Below are positions 51,138 to 58,574 of a stretch of DNA of 63,423 nucleotides, piece by piece; the stretch's first letter is position 1; the number at the start of each line of letters is the position of its first letter. The notes beneath the pieces are model-generated. The model saw only the letters and a list, made by a program, of their open reading frames with translations, did no database searches and was not told the DNA's origin. The stretch is from Pseudomonas guariconensis (lineage in GTDB: Bacteria > Pseudomonadota > Gammaproteobacteria > Pseudomonadales > Pseudomonadaceae), in contig NZ_JADLJL010000027.1 of assembly GCF_015680235.1 (NCBI RefSeq), positions 1 to 63,423 on the forward strand, read 5' to 3'. A program made the translations under genes and the position numbers.

Positions 51138-52378
51138 GGGCCTGGAACTGCATGACGGTGAGCTGCGGCCCTCGATGTGACCGAGTGCGCAAGGTGACCA
51201 CCTTGTCGCTCCTGCTCATCCTCTTCCTATTGCCCAAGTGGGCCGAAGGGGCGGATGCCACGATCAGGGCGACCTACCGGCCGGCCACCGGCGTCGTCGT
51301 GGAACTGGGCCGGGACGGGCCGTGCGGGCGATGGTTGTCGCTGTGCCAGTCGGAGCGAGTCATGGGGGCCATGAACTTGCCGTTCCAGTACCGGAAAGAG
51401 TCGGTCCATTCGGCGGGCTACCTGCAGGACAGGTTCTATGTCGGTGTGCCAAAGTCACGAACGGTGACCGTGCGTAATGAGCGCACGGGAGACACCCACG
51501 ACATGCTCATCGAGTTCACCCATGTGTCCATCTACAACGGCGTCAAGGCCGACTCGGACCGTTTCGATTTTTCCTTGAACCCTGTCAATACCTACGAGGT
51601 CGCGGGAGGGTGCACTGCCCTGCACGCTTTCGCAGATTCTTCGGGAGGCGCTTTCATTTGGCGGTTGGGCACATCGGGTGGCGGCTGCGCTGCATTGGGC
51701 GGCAAAGGCGCGAGCCCTGGGCTGAGATCGTACAGCCGGGTCAGCGGCATGGGCGCGGCTTACAAGCTGACCGTGCGCTCGCCAGAGAAGATGGCCGTGG
51801 GTACCTACCGAGGGACGACGAATTTCACGGCGGGGCAGGGAACGACTCGCGATTTCAGTTTCGGGTCGCATGTCACGGATCTCAACCAGGAAAGCATGAG
51901 CGTCGATATCGAGTTCATCGTGCAGCAGCCGCTCGTGGTGCGTTTCCCTCCGGGGGCCGATCGCGCCTTGCTGGAGCCACCAGGCGGGTGGCGCAGCTGG
52001 GTCGGACGAGGGACTCCGCCATACATCGAGCGGGAGATACCGTTCCGCCTGTCGTCGGCTGGGCCGTTCAAGGTATCCACGGTGTGTTCGGATCAATTGC
52101 CCGGGCTCAGTTTGTGCCAGATCAGCAATGGGCCCCATAGGGCGCCCACGTGGTTGGAACTCACCTTGCCCCCCAATGTACGTTATGGCTCGGGGCCAGT
52201 CCAAAGGCTGAACATCGCTCCAGGGCGAGAGTATCGATTCACCACTACGACGGTTGTGTCCAATGAACGTGGCTCCTTGCGCTTCTTCGTCAGGGAGTCG
52301 AACCTAGCTAGCATGCTCAAATACCCTGGCACCACCTACAAGGGGCAGGTCACGGTGATCTTCGATGCGGATATTTGA
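51134..52378 (+). CDS. Class 5 fimbrial tip adhesin/minor subunit, CblD-like
   Basis: A 414-residue protein with a long charged N-region and a signal (VTTLSLLLILFLLPKWAEG). The N-terminal adhesin part (about 40-200) has C64/C71 (CGRWLSLC) and further cysteines. The C-terminal pilin-like part ends KYPGTTYKGQVTVIFDADI, the donor-strand end. It has the size and place of CblD/CooD tip adhesins, which initiate assembly and bind the target. It is last in the operon and overlaps the chaperone gene by 4 nt. The signal could also start from ATG 51152. A decayed paralogue lies at 42225-42958. Confidence 0.83.
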   Translation: MRAWNCMTVSCGPRCDRVRKVTTLSLLLILFLLPKWAEGADATIRATYRPATGVVVELGRDGPCGRWLSLCQSERVMGAMNLPFQYRKESVHSAGYLQDRFYVGVPKSRTVTVRNERTGDTHDMLIEFTHVSIYNGVKADSDRFDFSLNPVNTYEVAGGCTALHAFADSSGGAFIWRLGTSGGGCAALGGKGASPGLRSYSRVSGMGAAYKLTVRSPEKMAVGTYRGTTNFTAGQGTTRDFSFGSHVTDLNQESMSVDIEFIVQQPLVVRFPPGADRALLEPPGGWRSWVGRGTPPYIEREIPFRLSSAGPFKVSTVCSDQLPGLSLCQISNGPHRAPTWLELTLPPNVRYGSGPVQRLNIAPGREYRFTTTTVVSNERGSLRFFVRESNLASMLKYPGTTYKGQVTVIFDADI

Positions 52379-52452
52379 ATGACCTGGATCGAACACATAG
52401 CGTTCGATCCCTCAGGTATGCTGTGCGTTCTTCAACGGCAAGCATTCCTGGC

Positions 52453-52785
52453 ATGATCAACTACTTCTGGTTCTTTACGGCCGCGCTGTTCGAGATCGGC
52501 GGCTGCTACGCCTTCTACCTGTGGCTGCGTCTGGGCAAGAGCGCCTGGTGGGTGGTGCCGGCGCTCCTCAGTCTGACCGTCTTCGGTCTGATCCTCACCC
52601 GCGTCGAGGCGGCCTATGCCGGTCGCGCCTATGCCGCCTACGGCGGGATCTACATCGTTTCCTCGCTGCTCTGGCTGGCACTGGTGGAGCGTGCCCGCCC
52701 CCTGGGCAGCGACTGGATCGGCGCCTTGCTGTGCGTACTGGGAGCGACCGTCATCGTGTTCGGACCTCGCCTGCAACAAGGCTGA
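52453..52785 (+). CDS. ynfA: YnfA family (UPF0060) small membrane protein
   Basis: A 110-residue protein with four helices, beginning MINYFWFFTAALFEIGGCYAFYLWLRLGKS and containing RAYAAYGGIYIVSSLLWL, the YnfA signature. It is distantly SMR-like; the function is unclear. I take the ATG at 52453, where homology begins. Confidence 0.9.
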   Translation: MINYFWFFTAALFEIGGCYAFYLWLRLGKSAWWVVPALLSLTVFGLILTRVEAAYAGRAYAAYGGIYIVSSLLWLALVERARPLGSDWIGALLCVLGATVIVFGPRLQQG

Positions 52786-52902
52786 GTTTGTAGGGAAAGT
52801 TACCGGTTTCTGTAGGAAGCATCTAAATGCCGGTCGATGCATTGTGCGGCCGAATGTACCCCAGGCAGTCTCTGGTTTTCCGTTGGTTTGGAGGTACAGA
52901 GC

Positions 52903-53079
52903 ATGTTGGTGATGGTGCGCAAGGCCGGGGAGGTGATCATGATCAAGGACGATATCCACATCAAGGTGGTGTCGGTTCGTGGCGATGCGGTGCGCTTCGG
53001 TATCAGCGCGCCACGGGATGTGCAGGTGCACCGGGAGGAGGTATACCGGCGAATCAAGGCCAAACAGACCAAAGGCTGA
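52903..53079 (+). CDS. rsmI: CsrA/RsmA-family RNA-binding protein RsmI
   Basis: A 58-residue protein that aligns with RsmA along its length (MLVMVRKAGEVIMIKDDIHIKVV; APRDVQVHREEVYRRIKAK), including the RNA-binding VHREEVY block with its conserved Arg. It is divergent enough from RsmA (MLILTRRVGE) to be the third paralogue, called RsmI in P. putida. CsrA-family proteins bind GGA motifs near ribosome sites. It is a stand-alone gene just after ynfA. Confidence 0.9.
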   Translation: MLVMVRKAGEVIMIKDDIHIKVVSVRGDAVRFGISAPRDVQVHREEVYRRIKAKQTKG

Positions 53080-53091
53080 TGATGGTGTAGG

Positions 53092-53319
53092 CTACTCGAG
53101 CAACTCCCGCGGCACTTCATGCCTGGCCAGCAGTTGGCACTGTTGGCTCTCCAGGTCGAAGAGGATGAACGCTTGCCCCTTGGCTAATGCCTGGCGCACC
53201 CGAAGTACGCGGGTTTCCAGGGGCGTATCGTCGCCATTGTCGGTGCCGTCGCGGGTGACGAAGTCTTCGATCAGGCGGGTGAGGGTGTCGGCTTCGAGTT
53301 GGTCGTAGGGGATCAGCAT
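53092..53319 (-). CDS. YheU family protein (UPF0270)
   Basis: A 75-residue acidic protein beginning MLIPYDQLEADTLTRLIEDFVTRDGTDNGDD, the YheU signature. No function is established. It is convergent with rsmI, 12 nt apart. Confidence 0.88.
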   Translation of the reverse strand: MLIPYDQLEADTLTRLIEDFVTRDGTDNGDDTPLETRVLRVRQALAKGQAFILFDLESQQCQLLARHEVPRELLE

Positions 53320-53391
53320 GATTCACGGTCTTGGCTGGAAGAGGGCATGCTCCCACAGATTGACGCAAAGCTGTAGCGCGAACGCCATGCG

Positions 53392-53420
53392 GGCCCAATC
53401 GCCGGCAAGCCGGCTCCCAC
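53392..53420. repeat. Single REP with recurring spacer
   Basis: CCCAATCGCCGGCAAGCCGG at 53394-53413, followed by the CACCTGTCCTGCGC spacer also found at 54734. It is the first REP after the pilus region. Confidence 0.65.
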
Positions 53421-53474
53421 CTGTCCTGCGCCGTTTCAGATGGGGACGCCGACAGCCGGGCGTCCCTGCAGTCT

Positions 53475-54659
53475 TCAGGTCTTGTTTCCCACCAAGGTGT
53501 CCACCGGCGGCACCCGTGTTTCGCTTTCCATCTGCGCTTCATGCTCCAACTGGTGGCTGAAGCGCTCCAGGGAGGTATTGGCCGGGTGCGAGTCGCTGGC
53601 GAACACCGGTGGGCTGAGCAGGTAGCTGGCCAACAGCTTGCTCAGGGCGGCCAGGCTGTCGATATGGGTGCGCTCGTAGCCATGGGTGGCATCGCAGCCG
53701 AAGGCCACCAACGCGGTGCGGATATCGTGGCCTGCGGTCACGGCCGAGTGGGCATCGCTGAAGTAGTAGCGGAACAGGTCGCGGCGTACCGGCAGGTCAT
53801 GGTCGCCGGCCAATTTCAGCAGATGGCGTGAAAGGTGATAGTCGTAGGGCCCGGAGGAATCCTGCATGGCCACGCTCACCGCATGTTCGCTGGACGCCTG
53901 CCCTGGCGCCACCGGCGCGATGTCGATACCCACGAATTCGCTGACATCCCACGGCAGCGCCCCGGCGGCGCCGGAGCCGGTTTCCTCGGTGATGGTGAAC
54001 AGTGGGTGGCAGTCGATCAGCGGCTGGCGGCCGCTTTCCACCACGGCCTTGAGCGCCGCCAGCAGCGCCGCCACGCCGGCCTTGTCGTCCAGGTGGCGGG
54101 CGCTGATGTGGCCGCTTTCGGTGAACTCCGGCAGCGGGTCGAAGGCCACGAAATCACCGATGGCCAGCCCCAGGGCTTCGCAGTCGGCGCGGGTGGCGCA
54201 ATAGGCGTCCAGGCGCACCTCCACGTGTTCCCAACTGACGGGCATCTGGTCGATGGCGGTGTTGTAGGCGTGCCCGCTGGCCATCAGCGGCAACACGCTG
54301 CCGCGGAACACGCCGGTGTCGGTGAACACGCTCACCCGGCTGCCCTCGGCGAAGCGGCTGGACCAGCAGCCCACCGGCGCCAAAGCCAGGCGGCCGTTGT
54401 CCAGTAATTGGCGCACGCTGGCGCCGATGGTGTCGACATGCGCCGAGACGGCGCGGTCCGGAGAATTCTGCCGGCCTTTGAGGGTGGCGCGGATGGTGCC
54501 GCGGCGGGTCAGCTCGAACGGGATGCCCAGCTCCTCAAGGCGTTCGGCCACGTAGCGCACGATGGTGTCGGTGAAGCCGGTGGGGCTGGGGATGGCGAGC
54601 ATTTCCAGCAGCACGCGCTTGAGGTAGTCGAGATCGGGTTCGGGATGTCGGTCGGACAT
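53475..54659 (-). CDS. M42-type peptidase of the NAGGN osmolyte locus
   Basis: A 394-residue metallopeptidase of the M42/glutamyl aminopeptidase class. The metal and catalytic blocks are SAHVDTIGA, RHLDDKAGVAAL, FTITEETGSGA and ATHGYERTH. Proteins of this type are found with the ngg and asnO genes and annotated as the osmoprotectant NAGGN system peptidase; a role in turning over the dipeptide is inferred. It lies downstream of ngg on the same strand after a REP pair. The start at 54659 is favoured over one 13 codons upstream. Confidence 0.88.
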   Translation of the reverse strand: MSDRHPEPDLDYLKRVLLEMLAIPSPTGFTDTIVRYVAERLEELGIPFELTRRGTIRATLKGRQNSPDRAVSAHVDTIGASVRQLLDNGRLALAPVGCWSSRFAEGSRVSVFTDTGVFRGSVLPLMASGHAYNTAIDQMPVSWEHVEVRLDAYCATRADCEALGLAIGDFVAFDPLPEFTESGHISARHLDDKAGVAALLAALKAVVESGRQPLIDCHPLFTITEETGSGAAGALPWDVSEFVGIDIAPVAPGQASSEHAVSVAMQDSSGPYDYHLSRHLLKLAGDHDLPVRRDLFRYYFSDAHSAVTAGHDIRTALVAFGCDATHGYERTHIDSLAALSKLLASYLLSPPVFASDSHPANTSLERFSHQLEHEAQMESETRVPPVDTLVGNKT

Positions 54660-54708
54660 GTCCTGGCCTCCGTTCTGGGTCAATGAATGTATTGGCATGG
54701 CCTCGAGG

Positions 54709-54800
54709 GCCCAATCGCCGGCAAGCCGGCTCCCACCTGTCCTGCGCTGTCTTGCACAGTTTGCGATCCCTGTGGGAGCCGGCTTGCCGGCGATTGGGCC
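54709..54800. repeat. REP pair between ngg and the peptidase
   Basis: GGCCCAATCGCCGGCAAGCC (54708-54727) and GTGGGAGCCGGCTTGCCGGC (54772-54791), with the CCTGTCCTGCGCTGTC spacer shared with other REP sites. Confidence 0.8.
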
Positions 54801-54813
54801 GGTACGGCGTTGC

Positions 54814-56556
54814 TCAGGCCAGCGCCCGGCTATGGGGAAACAGCAGGTCGATGAAGCGCTCGGCCGTGGGTTGCGGTTCGTGGTTAGCCAGGCCGACTCG
54901 CTCGTTGGCCTCGATGATCACGTAATCCGGGTGCTCGGCATCGCGCACCATCAGGTCCAGGCCGACCACCGGGATATCCAGCGCCCTGGCTGCGCGCACC
55001 GCTGCATCGGCGAGTACCGGGTGCAACCGCTCGGTGACGTCTTCCAGGGTGCCGCCGGTATGCAGGTTGGCCGTGCGGCGCACCGCCAGGCGCTGCCCGG
55101 CCGGCAGTACGCTGTCGTACGCCAGCCCCGCAGCGCGCAGGGTGCGCTCGGTTTCCTCATCCAGCGGGATACGGCTTTCTCCACCCGTGGCGGCCTGGCG
55201 CCGGCGGCTCTGGGCCTCGATCAGCGCCTTGATGCTGTGCTCGCCATCGCCCACCACCTGGGCGGGGTGACGGATCGCCGCGGCCACCACCTCGAAGCCG
55301 ATGACCACGATGCGCAGGTCCAGCCCCGGGTGGAAGCTTTCCAGCAGCACCCGGCTGTCGAAGCGCCGGGCCTGTTCGATCGCTTGGCTGATCTCTTCAT
55401 GGGTGGTCAGGTTGACCGCCACACCCTGGCCTTGTTCGCCGTCGACCGGCTTGACCACCACCGCGCCGTGCTCTTCGAGAAATGCCAGGTTATCGTCGGC
55501 ATTGCCGGCCAGCTGCTGCACCGGCACCCTCAGCCCGGCGTTGTGCAGGGCATGCTGGGTGAGGCGCTTGTCCTGGCACAGGGTCATGGTCACGGCGCTG
55601 GTCAGGTCGCTCAGCGATTCGCGGCAGCGCACCCGTCGCCCGCCCAGGCTGAGGGTGAACAGGCCCGCGGCGGCGTCGTCCACCTGCACCTCGATGCCAC
55701 GCCGCAAGGCCTCGTCGACGATGATACGGGCATAAGGGTTGAGCTCGGCTTCTGGCCCTGGGCCGAGAAACAGCTGCTGGTTGATGCCGTTCTTGCGCTT
55801 GACGGCGAAGGTGGGCAGGTTGCGAAAGCCCAGCTTCTTGTACAGGCGTTTGGCCTGGCGGTTGTCGTGCAGCACCGACAGGTCCAGGTAGGCCAGGCCA
55901 CGGCTCATGAAGTGCTCGACCAGATGGCGCACCAGCACCTCGCCGACGCCTGGCCGGCTGCATTGCGGGTCCACCGCCAGGCACCACAGGCTGCTGCCAT
56001 GCTCAGGGTCGTCGAAGGCCTTGCTGTGGTTCAGGCCCATGACACTGCCGATCACTGCGTTGGTGTCTTCGTCCTCGGCCAACCAGTACACCGGGCCACC
56101 CAGGTGGTGGGGCGTGAGCAGCTCAGGGTTGACTGGCAGCATGCCGCGGGCCTGGTACAGGGCGTTGATCGCCTGCCAGTCGGCCTCGGCCTGGGCGCGG
56201 CGGATACGAAAGCCGCGGAACACCCGTTGCGCCGGGCGGTAGTCGGTGAACCACAGGCGCAAGGTGTCCGAGGGGTCGAGGAACAGCTGCTGCGGCGCCT
56301 GGGCCAACAACTGTTGTGGCGCGGCCACGTAAAGGGCGATATCCCGCTCGCCGGGGCACTCGTCCAACAGCGCCTCGGCCAGCACCGCCGGGTCCGGGTA
56401 GGTGTGGCCGATCAGCAGGCGGCCCCAGCCGCAGTGCACGGCGCGCGGCTGGTCGTGGGGTTCGCTGCCATCGCCTGCCAGGCGGGCCTGCAGGCGCTCG
56501 TAGGAAGGCGCTTGTCCACGTAGCAGGCGTTGGCCATAGGCTGTTTGGGCTTTCAT
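54814..56556 (-). CDS. ngg: N-acetylglutaminylglutamine synthetase
   Basis: A 580-residue two-domain enzyme, also called Ngs. The N-terminal half carries a GNAT acetyltransferase (LWCLAVDPQCSRPGVGEVLVRHL; YLDLSVLHDNRQAKRLYKKLGF). The C-terminal half is an ATP-grasp ligase (GAVVVKPVDGEQGQGVAVNL; VGLDLMVRDAEHPDYVIIEANERVGLANHE). Together they acetylate glutamine and join it to a second glutamine. The product is converted by AsnO to the osmoprotectant NAGGN. It lies 3 nt after asnO, so it is cotranscribed. Confidence 0.93.
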   Translation of the reverse strand: MKAQTAYGQRLLRGQAPSYERLQARLAGDGSEPHDQPRAVHCGWGRLLIGHTYPDPAVLAEALLDECPGERDIALYVAAPQQLLAQAPQQLFLDPSDTLRLWFTDYRPAQRVFRGFRIRRAQAEADWQAINALYQARGMLPVNPELLTPHHLGGPVYWLAEDEDTNAVIGSVMGLNHSKAFDDPEHGSSLWCLAVDPQCSRPGVGEVLVRHLVEHFMSRGLAYLDLSVLHDNRQAKRLYKKLGFRNLPTFAVKRKNGINQQLFLGPGPEAELNPYARIIVDEALRRGIEVQVDDAAAGLFTLSLGGRRVRCRESLSDLTSAVTMTLCQDKRLTQHALHNAGLRVPVQQLAGNADDNLAFLEEHGAVVVKPVDGEQGQGVAVNLTTHEEISQAIEQARRFDSRVLLESFHPGLDLRIVVIGFEVVAAAIRHPAQVVGDGEHSIKALIEAQSRRRQAATGGESRIPLDEETERTLRAAGLAYDSVLPAGQRLAVRRTANLHTGGTLEDVTERLHPVLADAAVRAARALDIPVVGLDLMVRDAEHPDYVIIEANERVGLANHEPQPTAERFIDLLFPHSRALA

Positions 56557-56559
56557 CGG

Positions 56560-58347
56560 TCAGATTCCTTGTTCGCTGAGCCACAGGTTCAGGGCTGCCA
56601 GCTGCCACAGCTTGGAGCCGCGCAGCGGCGTCAGCTGGCCATGGGGGTTGCTCAGCAGGCGGTCGAGCATCGCCGGGTTGAACAGGCCGCGGTCCTGGCT
56701 CGGGTCGGTCAGCAGTTCGCGCACCCAGTCCAGGGTGGCGCCTTGCAGGTGCTTGAGGCCGGGCACCGGGAAGTAGCCCTTCTTGCGGTCGATCACCTCA
56801 TGGGGGATGACCCGCCGCGCCGCGGCCTTGAGCACCTGCTTGCCGCCGTCGGGCAACTTGAAGCGCGCCGGGATGCGTGCCGACAGTTCCACCAGGCGGT
56901 AGTCCAGGAACGGCGTACGCGCTTCCAGGCCCCAGGCCATGGTCATGTTGTCGACGCGCTTGACCGGGTCGTCTACCAGCATCACCGTGCTGTCCAGGCG
57001 CAGCGCCTTGTCCACCGCCTCGCCGGCGCCGGGGCGGGCGAAGTGCTCGCGGACGAACTCGCCGGCCACGTCGGTCTCCAACAGCCAGCGGGCCTGGACG
57101 GTGTCGCGGTATTCGGCGTGGCTGCGGTCGAAGAAGGCGTCGCGGTAGGCGCTGTAGGCATCCTCGGCGCCATCGACCTGCGGGTACCAGTGGTAGCCGG
57201 CGAACAGCTCGTCGGCACCCTGGCCGCTCTGCACGCCCTTGCAGTGCTTGGCCACTTCCCGCGAGAGCAGGTAGAAGGCGATGCAGTCATGGCTGACCAT
57301 CGGCTCGCTCATGGCGCGGAACGCCGCCGGCAGCTGTTCGATGATCTCGCGCTCGTCGATGCGCAGTTGGTGGTGGCGGGTGCCGTAGTGGCGGGCGATC
57401 AGGTCCGAATACTGGAACTCGTCGCCGCGCTCGCCGCCGGCATCCTCGAAGCCGATGGAGAAGGTCGAGAGGTCGTCCACGCCTACGTCACGCAGCAGGC
57501 CTACCAGTAGGCTCGAGTCGACGCCGCCGGAGAGCAGCACGCCGACGTCCACCGCGGCCCGTTGGCGAATGGCCACGGCGTCGCGGGTGGCGTCGAGCAC
57601 GCGGGTGGTCCAGTCGTCCAGGCCTAGCTGTTGTTCGTCGGGGTGTGGGCCGTAGTGCAGTTGCCACCAGGTTTCGCGCTGCACCTCGCCATGGCGATCG
57701 ATGCGCATCCAGGTGCCTGGCTCGAGCTTCTGCACGTTGGCCAGCAGGGTGCGCGGTGCGGGGACCACGGCATGGAAATTGAGGTAGTGGTTGAGCGCCA
57801 CCGGGTCGATCACCGGGTCGATGTCGCCGCCCTTGAGCAAGGCCGGCAGGCTCGAGGCGAAGCGCAGGCGCTCGCCGTTGCGCGACAGGTACAGCGGCTT
57901 GACCCCGAGGCGGTCGCGGGCCAGGAACAGGCGCTGGTTGTCGCGCTCCCAGATGGCCAGGGCGAACATACCGTTGAGCTTGGGCAGCAGCGCCGCACCC
58001 CAGGCGTGATAGCCCTTGAGCAGCACTTCGGTGTCGCCGTCGGAGAAGAAGTTGTAGCCCAGGCCCTGCAATTCTTCGCGCAGCTCAGGGAAGTTGTAGA
58101 TGGCGCCGTTGAAGGCCAGCGACAGGCCCAGGGTGTTGTCGATCATCGGCTGGGCCGAGCCGTCGGACAGGTCCATGATCTTCAAGCGTCGATGGCCGAG
58201 GGCGATCGGGCCCTGGCTATGAAAACCCCAGGCGTCGGGGCCACGAGGCGCCAGGTGGTGGGTGATGCGCTCCACCGCGGCGAGGTCCGCCGGGCGAGGG
58301 GCTTGGTTGATGGGGGTGAAACGTAACTCTCCTGCTAATCCGCACAT
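56560..58347 (-). CDS. asnO: N-acetylglutaminylglutamine amidotransferase (AsnO)
   Basis: A 595-residue asparagine-synthetase-like enzyme. Cys2 (MCGLAGELRF) begins the Ntn glutamine amidotransferase domain (about 2-210), and the synthetase domain has the PP-loop SGGVDSSLLVGLL. It amidates the dipeptide to form NAGGN, an osmolyte made at high salt in pseudomonads and rhizobia. It is the first gene of the asnO-ngg-peptidase series. A hairpin (58377-58402) lies 30 nt upstream of its start. Confidence 0.93.
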   Translation of the reverse strand: MCGLAGELRFTPINQAPRPADLAAVERITHHLAPRGPDAWGFHSQGPIALGHRRLKIMDLSDGSAQPMIDNTLGLSLAFNGAIYNFPELREELQGLGYNFFSDGDTEVLLKGYHAWGAALLPKLNGMFALAIWERDNQRLFLARDRLGVKPLYLSRNGERLRFASSLPALLKGGDIDPVIDPVALNHYLNFHAVVPAPRTLLANVQKLEPGTWMRIDRHGEVQRETWWQLHYGPHPDEQQLGLDDWTTRVLDATRDAVAIRQRAAVDVGVLLSGGVDSSLLVGLLRDVGVDDLSTFSIGFEDAGGERGDEFQYSDLIARHYGTRHHQLRIDEREIIEQLPAAFRAMSEPMVSHDCIAFYLLSREVAKHCKGVQSGQGADELFAGYHWYPQVDGAEDAYSAYRDAFFDRSHAEYRDTVQARWLLETDVAGEFVREHFARPGAGEAVDKALRLDSTVMLVDDPVKRVDNMTMAWGLEARTPFLDYRLVELSARIPARFKLPDGGKQVLKAAARRVIPHEVIDRKKGYFPVPGLKHLQGATLDWVRELLTDPSQDRGLFNPAMLDRLLSNPHGQLTPLRGSKLWQLAALNLWLSEQGI

Positions 58348-58376
58348 AGGTCCTTACCGGTTTTGCCGTTGGGGAA

Positions 58377-58402
58377 TATGTGCCCCCGAAATGAGGCACA
58401 TA
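58377..58402 (-). promoter_or_regulatory. Hairpin in the asnO leader
   Basis: TATGTGCC and GGCACATA, 8-bp perfect arms with a 10-nt loop, in the asnO upstream region. There is no T run. It may be an operator or RNA element for osmotic control; nothing else shows its role. Confidence 0.4.
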
Positions 58403-58467
58403 AGGAACTGACCCATGGGGTTTGCGAGAGTTTTAGATCGATCTGTTATATAGGCGTGGCAATGCTG

Positions 58468-58570
58468 GCCCAATCGCGGGGCAAGCCCGCTCCCACAGGG
58501 GCTGTTGCAGTCGAAAGACCTGTGGGAGAACGAGACCTCCGTGGGAGCGGGCTCGCCCCGCGATTGGGCC
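58468..58570. repeat. REP cluster upstream of asnO/downstream of mnmC
   Basis: GGCCCAATCGCGGGGCAAGC (58468-58487), a partial unit near 58520 and GTGGGAGCGGGCTCGCCCCG (58541-58560). Confidence 0.75.
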
Positions 58571-58574
58571 TGGA

